Shown: positions 22,292 through 32,921 of the stretch, one piece after another
Layout: each line of letters begins with the position of its first letter
Numbering within the stretch: position 1 is the first letter of the stretch
Assembly: GCF_019469425.1 (NCBI RefSeq)
Contig: NZ_CP048272.1
Coordinates: 372,001-436,000, forward strand
Length of the DNA stretch: 64,000 nucleotides
Source: Bifidobacterium asteroides
GTDB taxonomy: Bacteria; Actinomycetota; Actinomycetes; Actinomycetales; Bifidobacteriaceae
Direction: 5' to 3'
Program-made: the position numbers and the translations under genes
Notes under the pieces: model-generated
Told to the model about the DNA's origin: nothing
Database searches by the model: none
The model's input: only the letters and a program-made list of their open reading frames with translations

Positions 22292-23698
22292 TTACTTCTG
22301 GAATTCGGCTTGGATTTCCTCCAGGGTCTTGCCGTTGGTCTCGGGCAGGACGTTCCTGGCGAACCATGCCATGACAAGGCAGAAGATTGCGAAGATGATG
22401 AATGTCCATGTGGCTCCGATGCCGTTGAGCATGATCGGGAAGCCCTGCCCAACGAAGAAGGAGGCCAGGAACATGGTCAGGGAGCAGAGGGACTGTGCGC
22501 GGCCGCGAATGCGGGTTGGGAACACCTCGGACATGATGACCCAGGCCCCGCCGCCCCAGGAGAGCTCGTAGAAGGCGGTATGGGCGAGTATTCCTATTAC
22601 GATCAGGATGTTCATGAGCGTGTTGAACTTGCCGATGGAGAAGAGGAGTGCCAGGGCCAAGAGGGCGCCGGCCATGGCCACTGCGCCCCAGGTCAGCAGC
22701 TTCTTGCGGCCCAGCCTGTCAATGTAGACCATGAAGATGGCCACGAAGATGATCTTGACCACGCCGATGCCGATGGTCTCGATCAGGGATGCATTGGCGC
22801 CGATGCCGGTCTTTTGGAAGATGATGGGAGCATAATACCCGACTGCGATGGTGCCGGTGAGCTGCTGGAAGGCGGCTGCCAAGAGGGCGATGAGCAGGGC
22901 GAAGCGGATGCCCGGCTTGAAGAGCTCGCTGATGAGGCCCTTTTGCTCGGTCTGGACCGTCTTGCTGATCAGACCGACCTCGTCCTTGGCGGACCTGGCG
23001 CCGTTCATGCGGGTCAGAATCTTCATGGCCGTGTCGGTGCGGCCTTTTTCGATCAGGTAGCGCGGGCTCTCGGGAATGAGAGGCGTCAGGATGAAAAAGA
23101 TGATGGCGGGAATTATGCCCGAGCCAAACATGAACCGCCAGCCCCAGGCGATGTTCCAGTCAGGCGGGTTCAGATTGGCGATGGTGGCGTTGACTATGTA
23201 GACCACGGTCATGCCGATGGCGAAGGCCAGCTGGTTGGCGCTGACCAGGGTCCCGCGGATTCTGGCTGGCGCGACCTCGGAAATATAGAGCGGGACGATG
23301 GTCGAGGCCATGCCGATGGCTATGCCGGACAGGATGCGACCGATGATCAGTATCGTCACCGTGGGCGAGAGGGCCATGGTCAGGCTAGAGAGTGTGAAGA
23401 GGAGGCCTGCAACGATCATGACGGGTTTACGTCCTGCATGGTCGCTCATCCAGCCGGCGACCAGGCACCCGGCCATGGCTCCCAGAGCCAGCACAGCCGA
23501 CACAAATCCCACCTGGGCCTGGGACAGTTTGAAATGTACAGAGAAAAAGCTGATGGCACCGGATATGACGCCTTGGTCGTATCCGAAAAGCGAACCGCCA
23601 ATGGCTGCTATCAGTACGACGAATATAACATATTTGGATCCACTGGTTTCCTTTTGTTTTGGGTATCCTGTGCTCACGCTGACTCCTTCATCAGGCAT
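22292..23698 (-). CDS. Sugar porter family MFS transporter
   Basis: 468 residues, twelve predicted membrane helices. It has the sugar porter signatures GGSLFGYDQGVISGA in helix 1, GWMSDHAGRKP and GRILSGIAIGMASTIVPLYISEVAPARIRG, PESPRYL before the central loop, and PTRIRGRAQS in the second half. It would import a mono- or disaccharide by proton symport or facilitated diffusion at the cytoplasmic membrane. It is followed, 39 bp on, by the SGNH hydrolase, suggesting a two-gene operon for an acylated sugar; the substrate itself cannot be read. Confidence 0.92.
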   Translation of the reverse strand: MPDEGVSVSTGYPKQKETSGSKYVIFVVLIAAIGGSLFGYDQGVISGAISFFSVHFKLSQAQVGFVSAVLALGAMAGCLVAGWMSDHAGRKPVMIVAGLLFTLSSLTMALSPTVTILIIGRILSGIAIGMASTIVPLYISEVAPARIRGTLVSANQLAFAIGMTVVYIVNATIANLNPPDWNIAWGWRFMFGSGIIPAIIFFILTPLIPESPRYLIEKGRTDTAMKILTRMNGARSAKDEVGLISKTVQTEQKGLISELFKPGIRFALLIALLAAAFQQLTGTIAVGYYAPIIFQKTGIGANASLIETIGIGVVKIIFVAIFMVYIDRLGRKKLLTWGAVAMAGALLALALLFSIGKFNTLMNILIVIGILAHTAFYELSWGGGAWVIMSEVFPTRIRGRAQSLCSLTMFLASFFVGQGFPIMLNGIGATWTFIIFAIFCLVMAWFARNVLPETNGKTLEEIQAEFQK

Positions 23699-23805
23699 TG
23701 GCTCTCATACACAGAATGTGATATATCTGACACTTTTGAATCTCAGTAGTTGTTGCCAGACTTTGCGCTGATAAAGGAGTCGGGATGAGCCGGGATTGGT
23801 TGAAT

Positions 23806-25248
23806 CTACTCGATCTGGTCCAAGGACAGGCCAAGGGCTTCGGCCACACGCCGGCCGTAGTCGGGGTCGGCCTGGTAGAACTGCTTGGTCTCTAGAACCC
23901 GGATTTCCTGGTCATCGACGGAGCCCAGGGTGTTCTTGATGGTCTGGATCAGGCGGTCCTTCTCTTCCGGGCTCATCAGCCTGTAGAGACGGCCGGCGGC
24001 GGAATAGTAGTCCGTGTCGTAGGGGCGGGAGTATTCGGTCTGTCCCTGGACGGCATCACCATGCATACGGGCATCGTGGTCCTCCACAGGGCCGCCCTTG
24101 CTGTTGGGCTCATAGTTGACCGAACCGTCCTGGCCTTGGGCCATGAAGCCGTCGCGCTCGTAGTTATGGACCTGGTTGACGGGTCGGTTGACGGGTAGCT
24201 GTTCGTAGTTGGCGCCCAGACGGTATCGCTCGGCATCCTTGTATCCGAACAGGCGGCCCTGCAGCAGCTTGTCGGGCGATGGCTCGATGCCGGGAACGAA
24301 GTTGGCGGGGGAGAAGGCCGCCTCCTCCACATCATCAAAGTAGTTGGTCGGGTTGGTGTCCAGCACGAACTCGCCTATTTCAATGCGCGGATAGTCCTTC
24401 TTGGAGACCACCTTGGTCACGTCGAAGATATCGTCCTTATAGTCCAGGCCCTCGTGATAGGGAAGGATCTGCACGCAGACCTTCCACTTGGGGTAGTCGC
24501 CCTGGTCGATGGCATCGTAGAGGTCATGCAGGAGGAAGTCCGTGTCCTCAGAGGCGATCTTGGCTGCGGTCTCATCGGTCATGTTCTTCACGCCCTGCTC
24601 GCTCAGGAAGTGGTACTTGACCCAGAACTGCTCGCCTTTCGTATTGACCCACTTGAAAGTGTGGCTCCCGTAGCCGTTCATGTTCCGGTAGCTGGCCGGG
24701 TTGCCCCTGTCTCCCATCAGATAGGTGACCTGGTGGACGGACTCAGGGGAGTGGGACCAGAAGTCCCACTGCATCTCCTGGCTGCGCAGGTGGGTGGCCG
24801 GATCGCGCTTCTGCGAGTGGATGAAGTCGGGGAACTTCAGGGGATCATTGACGAAGAAGACCGGAGTGTTGTTGCCTACAATGTCGTAATTGCCTTCCTG
24901 AGTGTAGAAGCGCAGAGCGAAGCCGCGCACGTCCCTCAAGGTGTCGGGGTAGCCCGATTCGCCGGCCACCTGGGAGAAGCGCAGGAGGATGGGCGTGGTC
25001 TTGCCAGCTCCATTGAATAGGTCTGCCTTGGTGTAAGCGCTCATGTCCTTGGTCAGGGTAAAGGTTCCCTTGGCTCCGGCCCCCTTGGCGTGGACCACGC
25101 GCTCCGGTATGCGTTCGCGGTTGAAGTGGGCGAGCTTTTCAAGAAGCTGGTAGTCCTGCATGAGGATGGGTCCGCGGGTGCCCGCCGTCTGGCTATGGTT
25201 GTTGTCTGCCCAGGGCTGCCCTTCGCTGGTGGTGAGTTTGTCGTTCAT
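23806..25248 (-). CDS. katA: Monofunctional haem catalase
   Basis: 480 residues, the length of small-subunit clade 3 catalases. The active-site His is in [13 protein letters not shown], the distal Asn in [12 protein letters not shown], and the proximal haem-ligand Tyr in [19 protein letters not shown]-binding residues around HTFKWVN are present. It converts hydrogen peroxide to water and oxygen in the cytoplasm. Catalase is rare in bifidobacteria and fits the oxidative genes nearby (manganese transporter, cytochrome bd). No frameshift is seen, so it should be functional if haem is available. Confidence 0.96.
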   Translation of the reverse strand: MNDKLTTSEGQPWADNNHSQTAGTRGPILMQDYQLLEKLAHFNRERIPERVVHAKGAGAKGTFTLTKDMSAYTKADLFNGAGKTTPILLRFSQVAGESGYPDTLRDVRGFALRFYTQEGNYDIVGNNTPVFFVNDPLKFPDFIHSQKRDPATHLRSQEMQWDFWSHSPESVHQVTYLMGDRGNPASYRNMNGYGSHTFKWVNTKGEQFWVKYHFLSEQGVKNMTDETAAKIASEDTDFLLHDLYDAIDQGDYPKWKVCVQILPYHEGLDYKDDIFDVTKVVSKKDYPRIEIGEFVLDTNPTNYFDDVEEAAFSPANFVPGIEPSPDKLLQGRLFGYKDAERYRLGANYEQLPVNRPVNQVHNYERDGFMAQGQDGSVNYEPNSKGGPVEDHDARMHGDAVQGQTEYSRPYDTDYYSAAGRLYRLMSPEEKDRLIQTIKNTLGSVDDQEIRVLETKQFYQADPDYGRRVAEALGLSLDQIE

Positions 25249-25506
25249 ATCTGCTCGATTCCTCTTACTTCCATGATGCTTGCGATCGACAGTCCCATGC
25301 GGGCCAGGTCTACGGCCCTGCTCCTGGTTAACCGCTCAATCGCTGATAGCAGGACTCCTCATAAAGTCCCGCTGCTTCTACCGTATCTGAGAGAGGATGG
25401 AACTGTTGGATATGCGCGCGGGATGAGAGTCGGATATGTCACCAATCAAGCAAGATGCTTATGGGCCGCCAAAGAGAGATGAGCCTGTGGCAGGCACCTG
25501 CAGGAA

Positions 25507-25536
25507 AGCCGCCGGCTGCGCCAAATGGCGGCGGCT
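25507..25536 (-). terminator. Probable terminator of mntH
   Basis: AGCCGCCG and CGGCGGCT form an 8-bp stem with a 14-nt loop, followed on the minus strand by TTTCCTG. It starts 19 nt after the mntH stop. The remaining intergenic DNA to the catalase start (25249-25506) shows no gene and should hold the katA promoter. Confidence 0.5.
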
Positions 25537-25554
25537 CATGTCGAAGCACTCCTG

Positions 25555-26997
25555 TCAGAGCATCTGTATGAGTTCTCCCACATCCTGGATGACCAACTGG
25601 ATGTTGAGCCCGGTCAGGACAGCCACGATGATCCAGGCGAGGAAGGCCATCCATCGAGGGTTGGCGTACTTGCCCATGATCTTCTTGGAGGAGGTGAACC
25701 AGACCAGGGGAATCATGGATATGGGCAGGGCCACGCACAGGAAGACCTGGGAGTAGACCAGCAAGCTATCCAGGGCGGACTCCTTGCCGCCGAAGGCGAT
25801 GGTGCAGATCAGCACGGGGATGATGGAGATCACACGGGTGACCAGCCTGCGCAGCCAGAGAGGGATCCTCATGCGGATGAAGCCTTCCATGACGATCTGC
25901 CCGGTCAGGGTGCCGGTGATAGTCGAGTTCTGACCTGAGGCCAGCAGGGCTACAGCGAAGAGGGTGGAGAGGAGGCCGGATGCCACCGGCCCGGCGATGG
26001 TCTTGTCGCCAAGAGCCTTGTAGAGAGCGGTGAAAGTGTCCAGCCCTTCGCCGTGTCCGAAGAACATGGCCGCACCCAGCACCAGCAGTAGGCAGTTGAC
26101 CACGAAGGCGGCAGACAGCTGGATGTTGGAATCCCAAGTGGCGAACCGGACCGCGTTGGCAACTTGACGGTCGTCGCTACGGTCGAAGTCACGGGTCTGG
26201 ACGATGGATGAGTGCAGGTAAAGGTTGTGAGGCATGACCGTGGCACCCACAATGCCTAGAGCCATGGTCAGCTGGCCGTTGCCCAGGATGGCCTTGTCGG
26301 GAATGAAGCCGCGGAAGACCGCCGGCAGGTCCGGCCTGGCCAGGAAGACCTCGTAAAGGAAGACCGCCATGATGACCAGAATCAGGGTGGCCACGATGGC
26401 TTCGATGCGCCGGAAACCAATCTTGGTCAGCAACAGGAGGATGAGCACATCCAGGACAGTCAGCGTCACCCCTAGGATTAGCGGAATGCCGAAGAGCAGC
26501 TTCAGAGCGATGGCCCCGCCGATCACCTCGGCGATATCAGTGGCCATCACTGCCAGCTCCGTGCAGATCCAGAGAGCGAAGCTGAGCCGGCGACTGCTGT
26601 GCTGGCGTGTGGCCTGAGCAAGGTCTAGACCGGTCACGATCCCCAGCTTGGCCGACATGTACTGGAGCATCATGGCGATCAGGCTGGAGATGAGGATGAC
26701 GCTCATGAGCAGGTAGCCGTACTGGGCGCCGCCGCCGATGGAGGTGATCCAGTTGCCCGGATCCATGTAGCCGACTGCCACCAGAGCGCCCGGGCCGGAG
26801 AAGGCTGCCAGGTTCTTCCAGAAAGAGGTGGTGGATTTGGGCACTTTCACCGAGGCGTTGATCTCCTGCAGGGAGCGCCCGTTGGCCGTCTCGACGATGG
26901 AGTGGGATTGGTGCTGCCGACTGGATGGCGGAGTCCTTGTTTCGGATCCGGCTGGACTGGCGGACCCTGAGGCGGGTCGGGTCTGGGTGTTCGGCAT
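25555..26997 (-). CDS. mntH: Nramp-family divalent metal (Mn2+) transporter
   Basis: 480 residues with about eleven membrane helices after a hydrophilic N-terminal stretch of some 60 residues. The Nramp hallmark DPGNW in helix 1 and the MPHNLYLHS motif in helix 6, with its metal-binding Met, are present. It imports Mn2+ (possibly Fe2+) with protons. It is divergent from a MntR-type regulator, with a 10+10 bp palindrome just upstream of its start (27043-27066), so repression by metal-loaded MntR is likely. AAGGAAGG precedes the ATG. Confidence 0.93.
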   Translation of the reverse strand: MPNTQTRPASGSASPAGSETRTPPSSRQHQSHSIVETANGRSLQEINASVKVPKSTTSFWKNLAAFSGPGALVAVGYMDPGNWITSIGGGAQYGYLLMSVILISSLIAMMLQYMSAKLGIVTGLDLAQATRQHSSRRLSFALWICTELAVMATDIAEVIGGAIALKLLFGIPLILGVTLTVLDVLILLLLTKIGFRRIEAIVATLILVIMAVFLYEVFLARPDLPAVFRGFIPDKAILGNGQLTMALGIVGATVMPHNLYLHSSIVQTRDFDRSDDRQVANAVRFATWDSNIQLSAAFVVNCLLLVLGAAMFFGHGEGLDTFTALYKALGDKTIAGPVASGLLSTLFAVALLASGQNSTITGTLTGQIVMEGFIRMRIPLWLRRLVTRVISIIPVLICTIAFGGKESALDSLLVYSQVFLCVALPISMIPLVWFTSSKKIMGKYANPRWMAFLAWIIVAVLTGLNIQLVIQDVGELIQML

Positions 26998-27042
26998 GTC
27001 ACCTTCCTTGATTCTGGACCGTGGCGGTCGTGTGGCCGGCTA

Positions 27043-27066
27043 TAGACTTCGACCCTTCGAAGTCTA
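27043..27066. promoter_or_regulatory. Candidate MntR operator
   Basis: A perfect inverted repeat, TAGACTTCGA and TCGAAGTCTA, separated by CCCT, located 46 bp upstream of mntH and about 107 bp upstream of the divergent regulator gene. DtxR/MntR-family regulators bind palindromes of this length. Confidence 0.5.
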
Positions 27067-27172
27067 GTGGCGCTTGATGAAGAATACCAGGAGTGATCTG
27101 TGACAATGTCGAAATATGTCCGCGGGGTTACCTGCGGGTCGTGCCATAAGGCTGTGCTATACACTGTGGAAC

Positions 27173-27874
27173 ATGGGAATTGCCGAATTGTCCTCCAGCG
27201 CCCAGGATTACCTCAAGGTCATCTGGGATCTTCAGGAATGGGACCAGGGCCCTGTCCAACCCACTGCGGTTGCTGATAGGACAGGTATGAAACAGTCGAC
27301 GGTCTCAGGTGCGCTGGGCCGTCTGGTCGATGCCGGTCTGGTCACCCACAGGCCTTACGGCAAGGTCGAGCTGACTGAGACCGGTCGTCGCTATGCGGTC
27401 ACCATGGTTCGGCGCCATAGACTGCTGGAGACCTTCCTGGTGCAGGTCCTCGGCTATGGCTGGGATGAGGTGCATGAGGAGGCGGACAGCCTCGAGCACG
27501 CTGTCTCCGACAAGATGGTGGACCGTATCGACGATTATCTTGGACACCCTACTGCGGATCCACATGGTGATGCCATACCATCGGCTGAGGGAGACTTACC
27601 ACCCATGCCTACAACCGTCAGACCTCTCTCGGATGTGGCTGACGGGGCGACGGTAAGGGTGCAACGAGTCAGCGACGAGGATCCGCGAATACTTCGTGCG
27701 CTCAGCAGTTGCAAGATAGGACCTGGCTGTCTGGTGCAGGTGGAAAAACGGCAGGCTGATAATGAATTAGCCGTAAACCTGACAGATATGCGTTCCGGAT
27801 TCGGTTCCGTTTCAGACGACCTTCTCGTACTGTCTAAAGAACAGGCTGCGCTGATTCAGGTCAGTCTTATCTGA
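27173..27874 (+). CDS. mntR: MntR/DtxR-family metal-dependent regulator
   Basis: 233 residues. The N-terminal winged helix (DYLKVIWDL, VADRTGMKQSTVSGALGRLVDAGLV), the dimerisation and metal-site domain (HRLLETFLVQVLGYGWDEVHEEADSLEHAVSDKM, with the E-H-E-x-E-H ligand pattern) and a C-terminal SH3-like FeoA domain are all visible. In the presence of Mn2+ or Fe2+ it should repress mntH across the shared promoter region. A TATACA hexamer ends 9 nt before the ATG at 27173 and no ribosome site is seen, so the mRNA may be leaderless. The C-terminal SH3 domain places it nearer to DtxR/IdeR than to Bacillus MntR. Confidence 0.9.
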   Translation: MGIAELSSSAQDYLKVIWDLQEWDQGPVQPTAVADRTGMKQSTVSGALGRLVDAGLVTHRPYGKVELTETGRRYAVTMVRRHRLLETFLVQVLGYGWDEVHEEADSLEHAVSDKMVDRIDDYLGHPTADPHGDAIPSAEGDLPPMPTTVRPLSDVADGATVRVQRVSDEDPRILRALSSCKIGPGCLVQVEKRQADNELAVNLTDMRSGFGSVSDDLLVLSKEQAALIQVSLI

Positions 27875-28176
27875 TCAGAGAGCTATTCGACGTTTGCTAT
27901 ATTGAATCGCATCACTATTTGCCGCGGTTGGCCTCATGCTCTTGTTGATAATGGCATAGACGGTTTCGTCCTGTCTCTGCTCTATGCGGCTCGTCTTCTT
28001 TGCTGAGTTGTTGTCATGTGCATAAAATGGCCATCACCTTGTCGTTAGTGGCATTTCTGAGATTCTTCATGAGTTGGATTTGTCTGTAATTACTTCCCTG
28101 CGATATAACAAAACAAGTACACGGCTATAGCGACCTTATTATATAAATAACATGTGGTGAGTTATTGCATGGGATT

Positions 28177-29943
28177 ATGAAACTTATGGGTAATAGCGAG
28201 TTACATATCAGAACTGCGTACCATGCTCAAGTTAGTATTAACCACATGCAGAAGCTATTTGAAACCGGACCCGAAATCTGGAAGCAACTTGATGGCTTGA
28301 GCAAACGGCAACGTCGTTTGGTTATTTCCGCAGTCAACTACCATTCATTGATACAGCCTAACCGAGAACTGCTCTATCGGATCTACATGGGTGAGGATTG
28401 GCAGTATCCTCGCCTGACTGATATTACGACGCTAAATGGTGGTCTGACTAAGTATGCTGGTCTCAAACCAATAATGGAGTTCAAAGCCAGGTCTACATCC
28501 AAGCCAAAAACTGCTTTCACACCTCATTATTTTGACCCCTATCATCAGATAGTCGACTGGAACGTGCGTTACATCCTATTGACTCCGGACGATGCCACAG
28601 ACATGACAGTCAAGAGTCGAAACATGTCATCTCGATTGCCTATGCGCAACCAGATTTACAATTACTGCGAGTTGCATTTTCCTCTTTTGTTCGATCAAAT
28701 ACGTGAGCTGCTTAGGAAGGTGCGCGAAAAGGCAAGCTACAAAGATATTGAGGCCTATCAACCTGAATCAGTTAGTGAGTCATTCGTCCATAAGGCCATA
28801 CATCATCCCCATCAGCCTGTTGTACCAAGTCAACCGGACTCCTCTGCTCCAAAAGCCGCAATCATCGCCATGCATTGGCTGCAGCCCGGAGGAGCTGAGC
28901 GTTGGGCCATGGAGACAGTCGCTTTGGCCCGTAAGGCCGGGTTGCTACCTATCGTCATTACCAATATCGACAGTCAAGAACCTTGGATCGTCAGCAAAGA
29001 CCTGGATGATGCTCTAGTTCTCAATCTGACCTTTCCCGGGCAGGAGGGCATTGGTGATGTGCCCTTGCTCAGGGCGTTATTTGAGCAGTACAATATCAAA
29101 GGTGTCATGATTCACCACAATCAATGGATGTACGATCGGCTCTGGTGGATTAAGCGGTATTATTCCCAGACGGTCATAGTAGATTCGCTGCACATTCTGG
29201 AATATCATGATCAAGGCGGGTATCCTAGGCAGAGCGTGAGCCGTGACGCTTACATTGATATGCATCACGTCATTTCGCCACAGTTGCAGGATTGGCTGAT
29301 ACACGGTCATGACGTAGCGGCAGACAAGGTGGTTATGGCGCCATTGATTGGGCTGACTACTGATCAAATGCATCCATCGTATAAAGATCGGGTGGAGCAA
29401 GGCACTTTCCATGTTGCATTTGTGGGAAGGATGACTAGACAGAAGCGTCCTGAAGCCTTTATCAATGTCGCCAAAGAATTAGAGCATCGTTGTCCCGGTC
29501 GTTTCCGGTTCATTATGCACGGCAGTGGCGATATGGACATGGAGGTAAGCAAACTTCTGGAAAAATATGGCCTTGGCCATGTAGTGGAATGTCGTGATGT
29601 CTCTCATCCGGTTTCTGCAACTTATGATTGGGCGGATGCCTTGCTGATTACCTCGATCAATGAGGGCATTACCCTCACCACCACCGAGGCCATCAGCAGA
29701 GGCATACCTGTGTTGAGCGCCGATGTCGGTTCCCAATCGACACTGGTTCCCGTTCAAGGGCTCTTGCCTCGACAGTCCTTGGGACTGGTTAGACAAGCTG
29801 CTCGGTCCTTGCGGCGGATGGACGATCGCGAAGAGGATCGCAGGCGGTTGTGGCAGGTTGAGTTAGAAAGGCTTCAGGAGTTTTCGAGGAAGGAATCGGC
29901 CGACTCCTTCTTCACGCGGATGTTGGGAGAATGGGCAAAGTGA
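28177..29943 (+). CDS. Glycosyltransferase, GT4-like C-terminal domain
   Basis: 588 residues. The N-terminal 210 residues are unrecognised and may be a tether or capsule-type domain. From about 225 the GT-B fold begins (AAIIAMHWLQPGGAERWAMETVALA), and the C-terminal nucleotide-sugar domain has HVAFVGRMTRQKRPEAFINVAKEL and SINEGITLTTTEAISRGIPVLSADVGSQ (the E-x7-E element). It transfers a sugar during surface polysaccharide synthesis. First of a three-gene rightward group with a 1-nt overlap to the next gene; the preceding 300 bp hold only an AT-rich promoter region (TTATTATATAAATAA). The start is uncertain (28165, 28177 or 28186). Confidence 0.82.
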   Translation: MKLMGNSELHIRTAYHAQVSINHMQKLFETGPEIWKQLDGLSKRQRRLVISAVNYHSLIQPNRELLYRIYMGEDWQYPRLTDITTLNGGLTKYAGLKPIMEFKARSTSKPKTAFTPHYFDPYHQIVDWNVRYILLTPDDATDMTVKSRNMSSRLPMRNQIYNYCELHFPLLFDQIRELLRKVREKASYKDIEAYQPESVSESFVHKAIHHPHQPVVPSQPDSSAPKAAIIAMHWLQPGGAERWAMETVALARKAGLLPIVITNIDSQEPWIVSKDLDDALVLNLTFPGQEGIGDVPLLRALFEQYNIKGVMIHHNQWMYDRLWWIKRYYSQTVIVDSLHILEYHDQGGYPRQSVSRDAYIDMHHVISPQLQDWLIHGHDVAADKVVMAPLIGLTTDQMHPSYKDRVEQGTFHVAFVGRMTRQKRPEAFINVAKELEHRCPGRFRFIMHGSGDMDMEVSKLLEKYGLGHVVECRDVSHPVSATYDWADALLITSINEGITLTTTEAISRGIPVLSADVGSQSTLVPVQGLLPRQSLGLVRQAARSLRRMDDREEDRRRLWQVELERLQEFSRKESADSFFTRMLGEWAK

Positions 29944-30875
29944 TGAATACTGCGGATAATCAGCAGAATGTGGCCGCTGTCGTTGTCACTTTCAACCGTC
30001 TTGCGAAATTGAAGAAGGTGCTTGCCTCTTTGGAGGCGCAGACTTGTCTGCCCAAGACCCTGATCATTGTTGATAATGCCTCGACCGATGGGACTGCGGA
30101 TTACCTGGATGAATATCAAAATGCATTTCCGCTTGAGGGCAGGATGGATCTCCGCATAGTTACTCTGCCGGAGAATGTCGGTGGGGCTGGGGGTTTCTCT
30201 ACTGGAATGCGTGAGGGATATCGGATAGGTGCCGATTATGTGTGGATCTTTGACGACGACGGATACCCTGAGCAGGATGCCTTGGAGAAGCTGCTTCAGG
30301 GATATGAGCATGCCACTGAGGCCCTCAGTCCCGATATCCCCTTTGCCTGTTCTTTAATCAAATATATTGATGGAACTATTTCAGAAATGAATAATCCTGT
30401 GCCGACTTGGGATTGGGGCAGGCTTCGAGCCTTGGGTCTCAGAGATCTGGTGCTGGTTAATCAGGCATCTTTTGTATCGGTGCTTATTCCTCGCTGGGTG
30501 ATGGAAGCCTATGGTCTGCCTTACAAGGAGTACTTCATCTGGTTTGATGATGCCGAATACACCATGCGCATTGCTGGCGACTGCCCTGGAGTCCAGGTTC
30601 TTGATAGCGTCGTAGTGCACGATATGGGCGACAACATTGGAGTCAATTTTTCAATGATTAATAAGCAGAATGCTTGGAAGTTCGCTTACGGCATCCGTAA
30701 TCAGGGATCTTATAGGCTGCATCACAAGAGTTTGGCACATTATTGTATCTTTTGTTTCCAAGTCTGGCATAGCATGCGGATAGGGCGAGTTGATAAGAAA
30801 TTGCGTTGGCAAATGTATGCAAAACTTGTGGAAGCGATACGGTTCAACCCGTCAATCGATTATCCGCAGCTATAG
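29943..30875 (+). CDS. Glycosyltransferase family 2 (GlfT2/rhamnosyltransferase-like)
   Basis: 310 residues. It opens AAVVVTFNRLAKLKKVL, has VDNASTDGT, GAGGFSTGMREG, and the metal site WIFDDDGYPE; the acceptor-side acidic motif is FIWFDDAEYTMRI, close to the pattern seen in the partial gene at position 3. Probable role: galactofuranosyl or rhamnosyl transfer to a glycan on the cytoplasmic face. The ATG at 29943 overlaps the stop of the preceding gene (TGATG). GC is visibly lower than in housekeeping genes around it, common for surface-polysaccharide loci. Confidence 0.88.
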   Translation: MNTADNQQNVAAVVVTFNRLAKLKKVLASLEAQTCLPKTLIIVDNASTDGTADYLDEYQNAFPLEGRMDLRIVTLPENVGGAGGFSTGMREGYRIGADYVWIFDDDGYPEQDALEKLLQGYEHATEALSPDIPFACSLIKYIDGTISEMNNPVPTWDWGRLRALGLRDLVLVNQASFVSVLIPRWVMEAYGLPYKEYFIWFDDAEYTMRIAGDCPGVQVLDSVVVHDMGDNIGVNFSMINKQNAWKFAYGIRNQGSYRLHHKSLAHYCIFCFQVWHSMRIGRVDKKLRWQMYAKLVEAIRFNPSIDYPQL

Positions 30876-30896
30876 GCGGTCCAGAAGGGGGCTTAA

Positions 30897-32894
30897 GTGG
30901 CTATGGTGGCGAATAGGGCGCGATTAGACAAAACGCGATGTCTTCTGTCTGTGGGCGTTGGGATCCTTGGGGCCCAATCTCTGGCATTCAGAAACGTGGA
31001 TTCTGCGGCCTTCGATAATTTTAGCAATTTGACAGCACGTGGATTAGATTCCATTGCTCAGGTGGGCCCTGTGGGCTCCATTGTGCTTGCTTTGGGAATT
31101 GGGTTATTGTTCTACAAGCTTTATCCAGAATTCAAAAAGGCAGGGATGCGAAATCGTCTGACGGCTTCTATTGTCGCTTTCGTTTTAGCTCTTTCAGTTG
31201 TCATTCCCCGGTTGGTCAAGAAGACAATTACGCCTTTCAACACCTATCCAGACTATCTTGGAGGTGTGCCCCGATGGCATGAGGCTATCTTTTGGTTGGT
31301 GGTTTTTGTCCAATTATTGTCAGTAGGCTCTCTTCTTGCTGTTGGTTTCTGTTGGTTGATCCACAAAACTGTCGGCTTGAGCGGGCTTACAAGCCTAGAT
31401 GTCAAGGATGCAATCGCTCCTCCAGGGCATACCACTATCTGGGAGAAAGGGGCCAGACTATTTGATGGTACACCAGGCCATCTGGCCTTAGCTACTGCCG
31501 TCACGGTCCTTTGCTGGGTGCCAATGCTGATAATTAATGGGCCCGCGAATCTTGGCTTTGACACTATGGTTCAGCTGATTCAGGTCCGCACGGGTCATGT
31601 GTGGGATCCCATGATGATGGTTGAATTACCGGGTTATGCCGGACAGGACCATCATCCCTTTGTGGATACCTACCTATATGGGCTGTTCGATGAGCTTGGA
31701 GTACGGCTTGGTCACGAGATTCTTGGCTTTTGCATACTGGTCGTGCTGCAAAGCATTGCCACAGCATTTGCTCTTGTGGTTTCTTTCGTTTGGCTTAGGA
31801 AGCGCACTAATCTTCCTGACTCTTGTACTTGTGTCTGTTGGTGCCTGGCAGCTTTTCTTCCGGCTTTTCCCATGTATATGAGCGCTATAGTAAAGGACTC
31901 GACCTGGATTTCCATCTTTTTGCTATGGATGGTAGCTTTCTTCGAAACTCTTTATCGGTGCAATAATAATCAACCAGTTGGTTGGAAACTGGTGACGGGG
32001 CTAGTCGTGCTGGGTGTGCTTTCCGGGTTGACCAAAAAAACCGGCATTTACGTTACGACCCTATCGCTTTGCTTATTGTTGATTGTCCTTAGAAAACAAA
32101 TTATCTCCTTGCTTGTGTCCACACTCATTCCAGCTGCGTTGGTGATGGGACTTGTGCCTATGGCGGTCCTTCCAGCCTTGGACATTGCGCCAGGGGGGCC
32201 ACAAGAGGCTCTTTCTGTTCCCATTCAGCAATTGTCGAAGGTGACAACGCTTCACAAAGACGAATTGTCCCAATCTGATCGTGAAACGATTAATAAAGTA
32301 GTAGATACTGACCGCGCAGCGTCACATTGGAGGGACAGTTCGGCCGATTACGCCAAACATTATGGATATAAGATAAATTCGAGTTCCAAAGACAGGAAAC
32401 AATTTATCAAGACTTGGATACGGCTCTTCTTCCGTTACCCAAAGGATTATATTGCCGCAGTACCGTACTTAGTTGATTCGTTCGTGTTTGGGAATACCTA
32501 TTATTTCAGTGGTCCTGTGCGCTGCGGTTGGTGGGAGGCCGGCGGCTTTAAGCTGCTTAAAGGGTATCCTGATTGTAAGCCCAGCTATACGCAGGAAAAG
32601 ATCGGCATACCTTTAACTGATGCCCTGAATAAGATTCCTCCGTTCTCTTTCCTGGGCAGTGAGGCTTTATACACATTATGGCTACCCGTGATAGCTTTGG
32701 GACTTACTGTGGCGAACAAGCGGTACCGGGACCTGTTATATCTAATACCTAGTATTGCGACTTGGGGCACTCTCCTGCTATTAGCAGCACATGGTCCTCG
32801 GTACTCGCTTTGTTTCCTGTTTATTTTCGCGTTGACGATAGCCATTCCGTTCATAAAAGGTGATAATCACGTACCACATCATGTGAGCGGGTGA
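30897..32894 (+). CDS. DUF6020-type polytopic membrane protein
   Basis: 665 residues with at least twelve hydrophobic segments. The loop DTMVQLIQV, GYAGQDHHPFVDTYLYG resembles the first extracytoplasmic acidic/histidine loop of GT-C glycosyltransferases and is characteristic of DUF6020 proteins of bifidobacteria. Likely a membrane enzyme of surface-glycan assembly using a lipid-linked sugar; this is inference. A GTG start at 30897 is preferred because AAGGGGG lies 6 nt upstream. It follows the glycosyltransferase by 21 bp in the same operon. The gene is AT-richer than the genome around it. Confidence 0.72.
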   Translation: MAMVANRARLDKTRCLLSVGVGILGAQSLAFRNVDSAAFDNFSNLTARGLDSIAQVGPVGSIVLALGIGLLFYKLYPEFKKAGMRNRLTASIVAFVLALSVVIPRLVKKTITPFNTYPDYLGGVPRWHEAIFWLVVFVQLLSVGSLLAVGFCWLIHKTVGLSGLTSLDVKDAIAPPGHTTIWEKGARLFDGTPGHLALATAVTVLCWVPMLIINGPANLGFDTMVQLIQVRTGHVWDPMMMVELPGYAGQDHHPFVDTYLYGLFDELGVRLGHEILGFCILVVLQSIATAFALVVSFVWLRKRTNLPDSCTCVCWCLAAFLPAFPMYMSAIVKDSTWISIFLLWMVAFFETLYRCNNNQPVGWKLVTGLVVLGVLSGLTKKTGIYVTTLSLCLLLIVLRKQIISLLVSTLIPAALVMGLVPMAVLPALDIAPGGPQEALSVPIQQLSKVTTLHKDELSQSDRETINKVVDTDRAASHWRDSSADYAKHYGYKINSSSKDRKQFIKTWIRLFFRYPKDYIAAVPYLVDSFVFGNTYYFSGPVRCGWWEAGGFKLLKGYPDCKPSYTQEKIGIPLTDALNKIPPFSFLGSEALYTLWLPVIALGLTVANKRYRDLLYLIPSIATWGTLLLLAAHGPRYSLCFLFIFALTIAIPFIKGDNHVPHHVSG

Positions 32895-32921
32895 CATTAA
32901 CGTAAAAGCTGAGTTGATCAG

